Shown one piece after another: positions 43,353-52,044 of a stretch of 64,000 nt of DNA. The notes beneath the pieces are model-generated. The model saw nothing but the letters and a program-made list of their open reading frames with translations. It was not told where the DNA came from and did not search any database. The translations under genes were made by a program, and so were the position numbers. Position 1 is the stretch's first letter. Every line of letters begins with the position of its first letter. The DNA comes from Amarobacillus sp046328225 (lineage in GTDB: Bacteria; Chloroflexota; Dehalococcoidia; Tepidiformales; Tepidiformaceae), in the NCBI GenBank assembly GCA_046328225.1, contig JAXLWZ010000018.1, positions 19,851 through 83,850 on the forward strand. The letters are read 5' to 3'.

Positions 43353-44891
43353 CTACCCGGCGGCGATTCCCGGCACGATGACGGTGTAGGGCCGCGCGGG
43401 CGGATCCGGCGATACGGGCGTGGATGCGCCGGGCTCGCAGCGCGCGCCATCGACGGGTGCGGCGAGGGTGAGCAGGTAGGCGTTCACGACCGAATCCACG
43501 CAGGCGTCGCCCTGCCCGTAGATGGTGTGCCCTTCGCCGACATGGGTGAGCAGGACGCCCGTCGCGAGCTGGTTCGCATGGGCGACGCCTTCGACGTAGG
43601 GCGTAGCCGGGTCGTTGGTGGTGGCGATCACGATGATGGGCGGGGCGCCTTCGGCGCGCGGCGGGGTGAGGGGATCGGAGCGCGCGGACCAGGTCGCGCA
43701 GGGGAGCGCGCTCTGCAGCAGGTTGGGCGCCCCGAACACCGGTGCGGACGCGCGGGCGATGGCGGCGGGCGCGCGGAAGCCCGCGGGCGAAGACGGCCAG
43801 GTGTAATCGACGCAGCTCACGGCGATGTAGACATCGTTGGAGCCGGGGTACGAGCCATCGGGTTCGCGCTGGAGGTAGGCATCGGCCATGTAAAGCAGGA
43901 GCGCGCCGTTGCCCGCCAGCGCGTTCGTGATGGCGGCGGTCAGCATCGGCCAGTAGGAACGCGAGTAGAGCCCGAAGCTGACGCCCAGGTTCGCCTCGCC
44001 GGGGCCGAGGGGGCGGTCGGCGGTGGGTACGGCGATGGGGGCGGCCTCGACGCTGGCGAGGAGGGCATCGAGGCCGCCGCGGGCGCTGCCGTTGCGGGCG
44101 AACGGGCACGAGAGGCCGCAATTGGCGAGAAACGCCGCGAGGGCGCCTTCGAAGCCGATCGATTGGCGGCGAAGCTGCTCATCGCCGGAGACGGAGAAAA
44201 AGTCGTAGGCGCCATCGAGGACCATCGCGCGCAGGCGGTTCGGGAACATGTCCGCGTACACGGCGCCGAGCGTCGTGCCGTAGGAGTAGCCCAGGTACGA
44301 GATGGTCTCCTCGCCGAGGGCGGCCCGCACGCGGTCCATGTCGCGAGCGGCGTTGCGGGTGCCGAGGTGCGGGAGGAGCGCGCCGTGTTTGGCGGCGCAT
44401 TCGCCGGCAAAGGCGGCGGCGACACGTTCCATCGCCGCCCATTCGGCCTCGTTGTCGGGCGAGGGGTCGGCGGCGAAATACGCGGTCATGCCGCTGTGGC
44501 AGCTGATGGGCGTGCTCCGGCCCACGCCACGAGGGTCGAACCCGATGAGATCGAAGCGGGCACGAACGGAGGCGGAGACGCCGTTGTGCTCGACCAGGTC
44601 GATAGCCGAGCCGCCCGGGCCACCAGGATTCATGAAGAGGACGCCGATGCGGGTGGCGGGGTCCGTTGCCGGGCGCCGGACGAGGCCGAGGGAGATGGTG
44701 GGACCGCCGGGGTTGGCGTAATCGAGCGGCACGTCGAGGATCGCGCATTGGAAGCCGCCGTCGCAGGGCGTCCAGGCGAGCGCGGGCGCGGCCTCGGGCT
44801 CGCCGAAGACGACGGGGCGGGCACTCGCCGCGGCGGGCAGCAGGGCGGCCGCGACGGCGATGAGGATGAGCAGGGCCGGGAAGCGAGGCAT
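43353..44891 (-). CDS. Secreted tripeptidyl-aminopeptidase-like alpha/beta hydrolase
   Basis: 512 residues with a signal peptide (MPRFPALLILIAVAAALLPA...). N-terminal 'VLFMNPGGPGGSAIDLVEHN', nucleophile in 'YLGYSYGTTLGAVYADMFP', Asp in 'IIVIATTNDPATPY' and His in 'VGEGHTIYGQGDACVDSVV' are the Streptomyces TAP/SlpD-like pattern (peptidase S33). It probably releases short peptides outside the cell. It is convergent with the DsbA-like gene, 5 bp apart. Confidence 0.88.
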   Translation of the reverse strand: MPRFPALLILIAVAAALLPAAASARPVVFGEPEAAPALAWTPCDGGFQCAILDVPLDYANPGGPTISLGLVRRPATDPATRIGVLFMNPGGPGGSAIDLVEHNGVSASVRARFDLIGFDPRGVGRSTPISCHSGMTAYFAADPSPDNEAEWAAMERVAAAFAGECAAKHGALLPHLGTRNAARDMDRVRAALGEETISYLGYSYGTTLGAVYADMFPNRLRAMVLDGAYDFFSVSGDEQLRRQSIGFEGALAAFLANCGLSCPFARNGSARGGLDALLASVEAAPIAVPTADRPLGPGEANLGVSFGLYSRSYWPMLTAAITNALAGNGALLLYMADAYLQREPDGSYPGSNDVYIAVSCVDYTWPSSPAGFRAPAAIARASAPVFGAPNLLQSALPCATWSARSDPLTPPRAEGAPPIIVIATTNDPATPYVEGVAHANQLATGVLLTHVGEGHTIYGQGDACVDSVVNAYLLTLAAPVDGARCEPGASTPVSPDPPARPYTVIVPGIAAG

Positions 44892-44975
44892 CGGTCTGCC
44901 AATCGTGCACCGTGCGGAGGGTGAATGAAAGGAAAGAGCGGGTGGAGCACCGCCGGGGCATCCCGACCGGGGAAC

Positions 44976-45006
44976 GAAGAAGCCCGGGGCGGGCCCGGGC
45001 TTCTTC
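44976..45006 (-). terminator. Terminator of gyrA
   Basis: A 13-bp perfect stem GAAGAAGCCCGGG with 44994-45006, 5-nt loop, lies 20 bp past the gyrA stop; the minus strand continues GTTCC. Confidence 0.75.
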
Positions 45007-45026
45007 GCTGATTCGCCGATGTTCGG

Positions 45027-47684
45027 CTACTCGTCGCCGGGCGTTTCGGGTTCGGGGCCGGCCTCGGATTCGGCGTCTTCGGCGGGGGATTCGAGGCCGA
45101 GCGGCATGGTCTCGTTGAGGACGGCCTCGGAGCGTCCGTTGCGTGCTGCGCGGGCGGGAGCGACCCTTTCGTCCTGCATCAGGAAGACGGCGATGCTCGC
45201 CACCTGGTCGCCCTCGGCGACGCTCATCACGCTGACGCCCTGGGTATTGCGTCCGATGAGGCTGATGCTATCGACGCGCGTGCGGATGACGATGCCATCG
45301 CGCGAGACGAGGAGCAGCTGCTGGGCGGGGTCGACGACGCGGCAGGCGGCGACCTTGCCGGTGCGGTCGGTGATGTTGAGGGTCTTGACGCCCTGGCCGC
45401 CGCGGCCCTGGACGGGGTATTCGCTGATGGCGGTGCGCTTGCCGAAGCCGCGTTCGGAGATGATGAGGAGGTGGGCGCCGTCGTCGAGGGTATCGACGCC
45501 GACGACGTAGCCGCCATCGGGGAGCTTCATCCCGCGGACGCCGCCGGAGATGCGGCTGGCATCGCGCAGGTCGTCGATCTTGAAGCGGATGGCCTGGCCT
45601 TCGCTGGAGACGAGGAGGACGTTGGTCTCGTTGGTGGCGACGCGGGCGGCGATGAGCTGGTCGCCGTCGTCCAGGCGCATGGCGATCTTGCCGTTGCGGC
45701 GGACTTCGGCGAATTCGCTCAGCTTCGTCTTCTTGATTTCGCCCATGCGGGTGGCGAGGAGGATGAAGTCGCGGTCGTAGTCCTGGACGGCGAGGATGGT
45801 GGTGACGCGCTCGCCGGGTTCGACCTCGATGAGGTTGACGATGGGGAGACCCTTGGCCTGCTTCTTGGCATCGGGCACGTCGTAGCCGCGGAGGTGGTAG
45901 ACCTTGCCGCGGTCGGTGAAGAAGAGCAGGTTGTCGTGCGTATCGCAGACGACGAGCTTCATGACGGCGTCTTCTTCGCGAGTGGGTGCGCCGCGGGCGC
46001 CCTTGCCGCCACGCTGCTGGACGCGGAAGTCCTCGAGCGGGACGCGCTTGATGTAGTTGCGAATGGAGAGCGAGATGACGCTCTCCTGGTGGGCGACGAG
46101 GTCCTCTTCCTTGAAGTCCTCGGGGTCGGCTTCGACGATCTCGGTGCGGCGGGCGTCGCCGTACTTCTTCTTCATCTCGACCATGTCGTCGCGGATGAGG
46201 AAGTCGATCTTGCGGGGGTTGGCGAGCAGGTCCTCGAGGTAGGCGATGCGCTCCTTGAGCTCGTTGTATTCGTCCAGGAGGTTCTGGCGTTCGAGCGCGG
46301 CGAGGCGGCGGAGCTGCATATCGAGGATGGCGCGGCCCTGGGCTTCGCTGAAGGTGAACGGGTTGGCGCTGGTGAGGCGGCGGGTGAGCGCGGCGGCCGT
46401 GCCATCGGGGATGCGGGCGGCGACGACGAGGCCTTCGCCCTGGAGGAGCTCGAGGGCGTTGGAGGCGGATTCGGAGGCGCGAATCGTGACGATCACGAGT
46501 TCGAGCATGTCAATCGCCTTGAGCAGGCCTTCGAGGATGTGGGCGCGTTCGCGGGCCTTTTCGAGCTGGTATTCGGTGCGGCGGCGAATGACGCGGCGGC
46601 GGTGGTCGATGTAAAGCTCGAGCGCCTTCTTGAGGCCGAGCCGGCGGGGCTGGCCATCGACGATCGCCATCATGTTGACGGCGAAGGTGGAGCGCATGGC
46701 GGTGTGCTTATAGAGGAGGTTCTTGATCTGGGCGGCAGAGCCTTCGCGCTTGAGCTCGATGACGATGCGCATGCCGGTGCGGTCGGACTCGTCGCGGAGG
46801 TCGGCGATGCCGGGGATTTTGCCATCGCGCACGAGGTCGGCGATTTTCTCGATGAGGTTCGCCTTGTTCACCTGGTAGGGGAGCTCGGTGACGATGATCT
46901 GGGTGCGGCCGCGGCTGCTCTCCTCGATCGAGGTGCGGGCGTGCATGGTGATGCGGCCGTGGCCTTCGCCATAGGCGAGTCGGACCTGTTCGCTGTTTTT
47001 GCCCACGAGGGCGATGCCGGCGGTGGGGAAGTCCGGGCCCTTCACGACCTGGAGGAGGTCATCGAGGGTGGACTCGGCGTTTTCGATGAGCATGGAGATG
47101 GCGTCGGCGATCTCGTTGAGGTGGTGCGGCGGGATGTTCGTGGCCATGCCGACGGCGATGCCCGCGGAGCCGTTCAGGAGCAGGTTCGGGATGCGCGCGG
47201 GGAGCACGCGCGGCTGGGTGTAGCGGCCGTCGTAGTTGGGTTCGAAATCGACGGTGTTCTGGTCGATATCGGCGACGAGTTCCTCGGCGATGGGGGACAT
47301 GCGGGCTTCGGTGTAGCGCATGGCGGCCGGGGGGTCGCCATCGACGGAGCCGAAGTTGCCCTGGCCATCGACCAGGGGGTAGCGCATGGAGAAGTCCTGG
47401 GCCATGCGGACGAGGGCTTCGTAGACGGGGCTATCGCCGTGGGGGTGATAGCGGCCCATGACATCGCCGACGATGCCGGCTGACTTGCGGTAGCCGGTGC
47501 CGGCGCGGGCGCCGCCATCGAACATGCCCCAGACGATCCGGCGCTGGACGGGCTTGAGGCCGTCCTCGACGTACGGCAGGGCGCGAGAAACGATGACGCT
47601 CATGGCGTAGTCGAGATAGCTCGACCGCATTTCGTTCTCGATGATTGCCGGCCGGATGTTCCGGGTGGGTTCGAGTGAAGTCAT
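45027..47684 (-). CDS. gyrA: DNA gyrase subunit A
   Basis: 885 residues from ATG 47684. The N-terminal breakage-reunion domain has the catalytic Tyr in 'AAMRYTEARMSP' and the QRDR 'HPHGDSPVYEALVRMAQDFS'. It carries Ser at the E. coli 83 position and Glu, not Asp, at 87. The C-terminal beta-pinwheel contains the GyrA-box 'QQRGGKGARG', which separates it from ParC. With GyrB it adds negative supercoils using ATP. gyrB is not in the window. The divergent neighbour is a coiled-coil protein. Confidence 0.96.
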   Translation of the reverse strand: MTSLEPTRNIRPAIIENEMRSSYLDYAMSVIVSRALPYVEDGLKPVQRRIVWGMFDGGARAGTGYRKSAGIVGDVMGRYHPHGDSPVYEALVRMAQDFSMRYPLVDGQGNFGSVDGDPPAAMRYTEARMSPIAEELVADIDQNTVDFEPNYDGRYTQPRVLPARIPNLLLNGSAGIAVGMATNIPPHHLNEIADAISMLIENAESTLDDLLQVVKGPDFPTAGIALVGKNSEQVRLAYGEGHGRITMHARTSIEESSRGRTQIIVTELPYQVNKANLIEKIADLVRDGKIPGIADLRDESDRTGMRIVIELKREGSAAQIKNLLYKHTAMRSTFAVNMMAIVDGQPRRLGLKKALELYIDHRRRVIRRRTEYQLEKARERAHILEGLLKAIDMLELVIVTIRASESASNALELLQGEGLVVAARIPDGTAAALTRRLTSANPFTFSEAQGRAILDMQLRRLAALERQNLLDEYNELKERIAYLEDLLANPRKIDFLIRDDMVEMKKKYGDARRTEIVEADPEDFKEEDLVAHQESVISLSIRNYIKRVPLEDFRVQQRGGKGARGAPTREEDAVMKLVVCDTHDNLLFFTDRGKVYHLRGYDVPDAKKQAKGLPIVNLIEVEPGERVTTILAVQDYDRDFILLATRMGEIKKTKLSEFAEVRRNGKIAMRLDDGDQLIAARVATNETNVLLVSSEGQAIRFKIDDLRDASRISGGVRGMKLPDGGYVVGVDTLDDGAHLLIISERGFGKRTAISEYPVQGRGGQGVKTLNITDRTGKVAACRVVDPAQQLLLVSRDGIVIRTRVDSISLIGRNTQGVSVMSVAEGDQVASIAVFLMQDERVAPARAARNGRSEAVLNETMPLGLESPAEDAESEAGPEPETPGDE

Positions 47685-47777
47685 ACGAAGGCGGCTCCCA
47701 GTCTTGCGGCAGCGGGCGATACTGCTCACCAAATTGTACCAATTCGTCGCCTAGGAGCCACGCCGGGGAGTGGCTGA

Positions 47778-47783
47778 TACACT
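47778..47783 (+). promoter_or_regulatory. -10-like TACACT 6 nt before ATG (leaderless candidate)
   Basis: TACACT is followed by TTTCGC and the ATG at 47790; no Shine-Dalgarno is visible. Confidence 0.4.
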
Positions 47784-47789
47784 TTTCGC

Positions 47790-48587
47790 ATGGCGTTCAC
47801 GGTCTCGGACCTGGGGGACTTTCTGAAGCTGCTGCGGGAGCACCCGGAGTGGCGTGCGGACGTGCGCCGGGAGGTGCTGGGGGAGGAGTTGCTGGCGCTC
47901 CCGGACCTCATTCGCGAGAACAGCGTGGCGATCCGCGAGCTGCAGGAAATCGTGCGCCAGAACAGCGAGGACATCCGCGACCTGCAGGAGGTCGTGCGCC
48001 AGAACAGCGCTGACATCCTCCAGAACAGCGCGGACATCCGTGAGCTGCGGGAGGTCGTGCAGGAGCACGCCCGCACGCTGGAACGCATCCTCGATGCGAT
48101 CTCGCGGCTCGAAGTATCGGTGCAGAAGCTGGAGATCCAGGTGCAGCAGCTGGTTACGCTGACCGGGCAGAACACGGGCGACATCGCCGAGATGAAGTGG
48201 GCGCGGCTCGCTACCGGCCGCTTCGGGAAGCGCCTGCGCCGGCTGAAGGTGCGCACTGCCTCGGACCTGGAGCTGTTTGAAGCCGCCGATGAAGCCGGAA
48301 CCATCTCCGAGGTGGAGGCGCTGGCTGTGCGGCGGCTGGACCTCATCGTCGAGGGGGTCGAAGGACGCGGGGCCGAGGCCCGGCCGGCGATGCTCGCGGT
48401 CGAGATCTCGGCGCGCGTGGAGGCGGGCGATGTGGAGCGGGCGGCGATGCGCGCGGCCGTGCTGCGGCAGGTGGGGTACAACGCCTACCCGGCGGTCGCG
48501 GGCTCGCGAATGGACCCGCGCGTGCGGTCGATCGCCGAAGGCAGCGGCGTCGAGGTTTTCATCGAGAGCGAGGTCCTGGCCGGGTAG
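47790..48587 (+). CDS. Coiled-coil protein with PD-(D/E)XK-like C-terminus (DUF3782-type)
   Basis: 265 residues. Residues ~50-125 are a coiled coil of near-repeats ('IRELQEIVRQNSEDIRDLQE', 'VVRQNSADILQNSADIRELR'). The C-terminal half ('LDLIVEGVEGRG ... AMLAVEISARVEAGDVERA ... VLRQVGYNAYPAV') has the strand order of restriction-endonuclease-like folds, but the usual Asp-(x)-ExK is not intact ('AVEISAR'). Relatives occur in cyanobacteria and Chloroflexota. Function unknown; possibly an inactive nuclease-fold scaffold. Confidence 0.7.
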   Translation: MAFTVSDLGDFLKLLREHPEWRADVRREVLGEELLALPDLIRENSVAIRELQEIVRQNSEDIRDLQEVVRQNSADILQNSADIRELREVVQEHARTLERILDAISRLEVSVQKLEIQVQQLVTLTGQNTGDIAEMKWARLATGRFGKRLRRLKVRTASDLELFEAADEAGTISEVEALAVRRLDLIVEGVEGRGAEARPAMLAVEISARVEAGDVERAAMRAAVLRQVGYNAYPAVAGSRMDPRVRSIAEGSGVEVFIESEVLAG

Positions 48588-48807
48588 CACGCGACCGCGA
48601 CGGTCCGCCGGTGTTTGAGCGTGAAAATACGCAATTAACTGAATCCCGGCCGGGAACGTTGAATGAGGTGCGGATCTCCGTTGACCCAACGGTAAAGGGC
48701 GATGAAGATGCGACGGCAAGTCGCCGGGAAGTCGAGAGCCCGGCGGGCTCAGCATTGGTTCCGAAACGTTTGGCGGGGTGCGTTCAAAGGTCCTCTGGAG
48801 GACATCT
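48588..48807 (+). other. AT-richer leader of the SdrD/Cna-B surface protein gene
   Basis: This 220-bp gap starts AT-rich (48610-48645) and holds an inverted repeat CCGTTG-ACC-CAACGG (48678-48692) and a second pairing GGCGA...TCGCC further on. No known riboswitch consensus could be matched. It probably carries the promoter and a structured leader. Confidence 0.35.
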
Positions 48808-50712
48808 TTGGCGTATCCGAGTGCTCGCTCCCGCATTCGAAGGATTACGACGCCCGGGCTCGCGACGGTGGCGCGGCTCTCCGCGCTGGCGGGCGTGCTG
48901 CTCACGGCCGTGCCGGCAGCAGCTGGCGTCTCCGCGCGCCCCGCGGCAGCCGCGAACTGCCCGGTCATCAGCGGCTACGTCTACTACGACGTGAACAACA
49001 ACGGCCTGCGCGACGCCGGCGAGCCACCCATCCCGGGTAGCTCGATCGAGCTGCGCAAGGCGAACGGCCAGGTCGCGGGCTTCACCTACACCGACGGCAG
49101 CGGCTTCTATTCGTTCACGACGGACGCCTCGGCGAACACGCCGCAGCTCACCGTGACGCATTCGGCCACGTTCCCACAGGCGGTCACCGACTGGACCGTG
49201 CAGCGCACCATCCCGCGCTTCGACACGACGCTCGGGACTCTGAAGGCCGTGGAGCTGCACGGGCAGGCGTCGATCACGAGCGCGATCAAGGCGGAGAGCC
49301 TGGATAGCGCGCCTTCGACGATCACGGCGACGGTGAGTGGCATCATCACCATCACCGGGCCGGGCGGGCAGTCGGTGGCAGTGGCGCCGAACGCGCAGGC
49401 CGGCAGCTTCGATGCGGCCGCCTTCGATGGCAACAAGGATTTCGGCGGCGCGAGCGGCAAGGACTTCGGTTCGAGCACGGCGGCCGACAACAACACCGTC
49501 GTGATCAATGACCCGGCGGCGTTGGTGCCGTTCCTGGGCACGGGCAACCTGACGTTCACGGGCGACGTGGTCGCGACCTCGAAGGCGACGGGTTCGGGGA
49601 ACGTGGCCAGCCAGATCAACACGACGGCCGGCGGCGACCTGACGGTGACCTACCGGTACATCCAGTCTTCGTGCCTCACCGATGGGAATTACACCATCGT
49701 CCAGACGCAGCAGCCGCCCGGGTACACCGATGGCCGCGAGACGCGGGGCAATGTCACGCCGATCACGGGCAGCGACAAGAGTGACAGCATCAGCATCACG
49801 ATCGCGAACGGCGATTCGACGCAGAACAATTTCGGCGAGCTGCGTGCCGGGATCTCCGGGTATGTGTACTGGGACCAGGATAACGACGGTGTGAAGGACA
49901 CCGGCGAACCGCCCATCCCGGGGACGACGGTGCTGCTGGCCTGCGTGGATTCGAGCGGCGCGAACGTGAACCGCTCGACGGTGACGAACAGCCTCGGGTA
50001 CTACGAGTTCACGGACCTGCTGGCGGGACTGTGCGAGCTGAACGAGATCCAGCCGGCGGCCTACCTCGACGGCAAGGACACGATCGGGACGCCGGGCGGG
50101 AGCACGGGCAACGACCGCTTCTTCAACATCCAGCTGCCGGCGGGCTTCTTCGGGGTGAACAACAACTTCGGGGAGATCCTGCCGACGAATTCGACGCCGC
50201 CGGTGACGTTCACCGGGACGCCGACGACGACGCCGCCGGCGGGGACGCAGACGCCGTACCCGACGTGCACGCCGGGAACCTCGGGCTGCCCCTACACGCC
50301 CACGCCGCCTCCTCCGGGGACGTGCGTGCCGGGGACGGCGGGCTGCCCGCCGAGCGGCCAGTGCACACCGGGCGTGAACCAGAACTGCACGCCCGTGCCG
50401 CCGACGCCGGCTGGGCACTGCACCCCGGGGACGGCGGGCTGCCCGCCGAGCGGCCAGTGCACACCGGGTTCGAGCCCGAACTGCACGCCCATCGCGGGGC
50501 AGACGATCCCGGCGAACACGGACGCGGGGAAGTCGCCCTCGCCCACGGGGGACAAGATCCCCGCGGCGCCGAACTCGGGCTCGGGCTTCCTCGATGGGGC
50601 GAAGAGCTTCAACACAATCATGATCGGGCTGGCTGTCTTCGCGGCCTCCGGGTGGCTGGCGTTCCTGGCGCTGGGCAAGCGGCGGCAGGGCGACGAGGAG
50701 CCGATCGAGTAG
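48808..50712 (+). CDS. SdrD/Cna-B repeat surface protein with Cys-Thr-Pro-Gly stalk
   Basis: 634 residues from TTG 48808, with GGAGGA upstream. A signal peptide (ending ~AAAA) is followed by an SdrD-B/Cna-B domain ('ISGYVYYDVNNNGLRDAGEP'), a choice-of-anchor-like beta region, a second Cna-B ('ISGYVYWDQDNDGVKDTGEP') with calcium-type Asp/Asn loops, and a stalk of Pro and Cys repeats ('GTAGCPPSGQCTPG' occurs twice). A membrane helix and charged tail (KRRQGDEE) anchor it. No LPXTG motif. Likely an adhesin or cell-wall structural protein. Confidence 0.85.
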   Translation: MAYPSARSRIRRITTPGLATVARLSALAGVLLTAVPAAAGVSARPAAAANCPVISGYVYYDVNNNGLRDAGEPPIPGSSIELRKANGQVAGFTYTDGSGFYSFTTDASANTPQLTVTHSATFPQAVTDWTVQRTIPRFDTTLGTLKAVELHGQASITSAIKAESLDSAPSTITATVSGIITITGPGGQSVAVAPNAQAGSFDAAAFDGNKDFGGASGKDFGSSTAADNNTVVINDPAALVPFLGTGNLTFTGDVVATSKATGSGNVASQINTTAGGDLTVTYRYIQSSCLTDGNYTIVQTQQPPGYTDGRETRGNVTPITGSDKSDSISITIANGDSTQNNFGELRAGISGYVYWDQDNDGVKDTGEPPIPGTTVLLACVDSSGANVNRSTVTNSLGYYEFTDLLAGLCELNEIQPAAYLDGKDTIGTPGGSTGNDRFFNIQLPAGFFGVNNNFGEILPTNSTPPVTFTGTPTTTPPAGTQTPYPTCTPGTSGCPYTPTPPPPGTCVPGTAGCPPSGQCTPGVNQNCTPVPPTPAGHCTPGTAGCPPSGQCTPGSSPNCTPIAGQTIPANTDAGKSPSPTGDKIPAAPNSGSGFLDGAKSFNTIMIGLAVFAASGWLAFLALGKRRQGDEEPIE

Positions 50713-50735
50713 GCCAAGGGCCCACGGCAGTCAGC

Positions 50736-50769
50736 GCAAAGCCCCGCGTCAATTGACACGGGGCTTTGC
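50736..50769 (+). terminator. Rho-independent terminator after the surface protein
   Basis: GCAAAGCCCC (50736-50745) pairs with GGGGCTTTGC (50760-50769). An inner GTCAATTGAC palindrome extends the stem, and ATTTCTTTT follows. Confidence 0.85.
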
Positions 50770-50798
50770 ATTTCTTTTCCGGGAGGCGCCGCAGGTAG

Positions 50799-50827
50799 TT
50801 GCGTTAGCAATCATCGCCGGGTAGTGT
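50799..50827 (+). promoter_or_regulatory. Candidate promoter of the YceI gene
   Basis: TTGCGT (50799-50804), 17-bp spacer, TAGTGT (50822-50827), 73 bp before the ATG. Confidence 0.45.
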
Positions 50828-50900
50828 GTTACTTACGAAGTGTAGCCGCTCGAAAGACGAGATGGCCGCGCCGAGACACCTACAAGGGGAATCAACCACC

Positions 50901-51425
50901 ATGACCTGGCAGCTCGACACCGCCCACAGCGGCATCCACTTCGGCGTGAAGCACATGCTTGTCGCCACCACCCGCGGCAGCTTCGCCGACTACGCCGTCG
51001 ACGCCGCGATCGACGAAAGCGACATCACGAAGTCGCGCGCGACGGTGACCATCGCCGCGGCGAGCATCGACACGGGCGACGAGCGGCGCGACGGCCACCT
51101 GAAGAGCCCGGACTTCTTCGACGTGGCGCAGTTCCCGACGATCACCTTCACTTCGAAGCGGCTCGAGCCGAAGCGCGGAGGCGAGTACCGGCTCATCGGC
51201 GACCTCACGATCAAGGGCGTCACGCGCGAGGTCGAACTCGAGGCGGAGGTCGCCGCCCCGACGACCGATCCGTTCGGCGCGGTGCGCGCCGGGATCTCGG
51301 CCGAGGGAAAGGTGAACCGCCGGGACTTCGGCCTCACCTGGAGCGCGCCGGTGGAAGCGGGCTCGATCGTCGTCGGGGACAGCGTGAAGCTGACCATCGA
51401 CCTGGAGCTGAACAAGCAGAACTAG
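50901..51425 (+). CDS. YceI-family protein
   Basis: 174 residues. 'WQLDTAHSGIHFGVKHMLVA', 'DERRDGHLKSPDFFDVAQFP' and 'GDLTIKGVTREVELEAE' are textbook YceI lipocalin-like motifs. These proteins bind isoprenoid or amide lipids. There is no signal peptide, so this member is probably cytosolic. It stands alone between terminators. Confidence 0.93.
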   Translation: MTWQLDTAHSGIHFGVKHMLVATTRGSFADYAVDAAIDESDITKSRATVTIAAASIDTGDERRDGHLKSPDFFDVAQFPTITFTSKRLEPKRGGEYRLIGDLTIKGVTREVELEAEVAAPTTDPFGAVRAGISAEGKVNRRDFGLTWSAPVEAGSIVVGDSVKLTIDLELNKQN

Positions 51426-51446
51426 CCCGGCCGGGGGCACGAAGGA

Positions 51447-51472
51447 CGAGGGGCACCGTTGGGTGCCCCTCG
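51447..51472. terminator. Bidirectional terminator between YceI and nitroreductase genes
   Basis: An 11-bp perfect stem CGAGGGGCACC/GGTGCCCCTCG with a 4-nt loop serves two convergent genes. Confidence 0.75.
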
Positions 51473-51494
51473 TTCGCGTTCTCGGCCAGGCGCA

Positions 51495-52031
51495 TCAGCC
51501 GCCGGCGGGCCAGGTTTCGTTGTAGGCGTAGCCTTCGACGGCCATGCGCGGGCGGTTGCCGGTGACGGGGTCTGTGCCGCCGGGGTAGCCGAGGGCGATG
51601 AGGTTCGCGACCACGTGCCCGGGCGGGAGGCCGAGCACGGCGGCGGCGGCCTCCTGGTCGTGCGTGGACGCGGGACAGCTGGTGATGCCCTCCTCCCAGG
51701 CGGCGAGCATGATGTTCTGGGCGGCGCGGCCGGCATCGAAGGGGCCGCGGAAGATGGCGAACTGGCCCACGGGCTGTTCGGCTTCGGGCACGAGGACGAG
51801 CGCGATGACGGCGGCGGCGGCGGGCACGTGCGGCGTGAAGCGCCCGCTCTTCGCGAGCGCCTCCTTGCGGGCCGGTTCGCGGACGACGATGAGCCGCACG
51901 GGCTGGGCCGCCTTGGCGCTGCCGGCCATGCGCCCGGCGTTGAGGATGCGGGTGAGCACGTCCTCAGGGATGGGGCGGCCGTCGTAGACGCGGGTATCGC
52001 GCTTGGTGACGATGGCGCGGTAGGTCTCCAT
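51495..52031 (-). CDS. Nitroreductase-family protein
   Basis: 178 residues from ATG 52031 (GGAGG site). FMN-binding 'IVTKRDTRVYDGRPIPED', 'GSAKAAQPVRLIVV', 'AAQNIMLAAWEEGITSC' and C-terminal 'LIALGYP' fit the family (cob(II)yrinic-acid reductase/BluB-like small branch). It reduces nitro compounds, quinones or flavins with NAD(P)H. The LLM oxidoreductase gene ends 13 bp upstream, suggesting a redox operon. Confidence 0.88.
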   Translation of the reverse strand: METYRAIVTKRDTRVYDGRPIPEDVLTRILNAGRMAGSAKAAQPVRLIVVREPARKEALAKSGRFTPHVPAAAAVIALVLVPEAEQPVGQFAIFRGPFDAGRAAQNIMLAAWEEGITSCPASTHDQEAAAAVLGLPPGHVVANLIALGYPGGTDPVTGNRPRMAVEGYAYNETWPAGG

Positions 52032-52044
52032 GGGTGCCTCCGGG

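Noticed and set aside
45471..47483. 670-codon frame opposite gyrA
   Set aside because: Shadow of gyrA, without motifs or ribosome site.
47081..47684. Quinolone-resistance mutation in gyrA (Glu at the position of E. coli Asp87)
   Set aside because: Glu at this place is natural in many lineages and Ser83 is kept; sequence alone does not indicate resistance.
48600..48800. Possible cyclic-di-GMP or other riboswitch
   Set aside because: The conserved core sequences could not be matched; only simple pairings are seen.
50500..50712. LPXTG sortase signal at the end of the surface protein
   Set aside because: No LPXTG-like motif precedes the membrane helix, so sortase anchoring is not supported.
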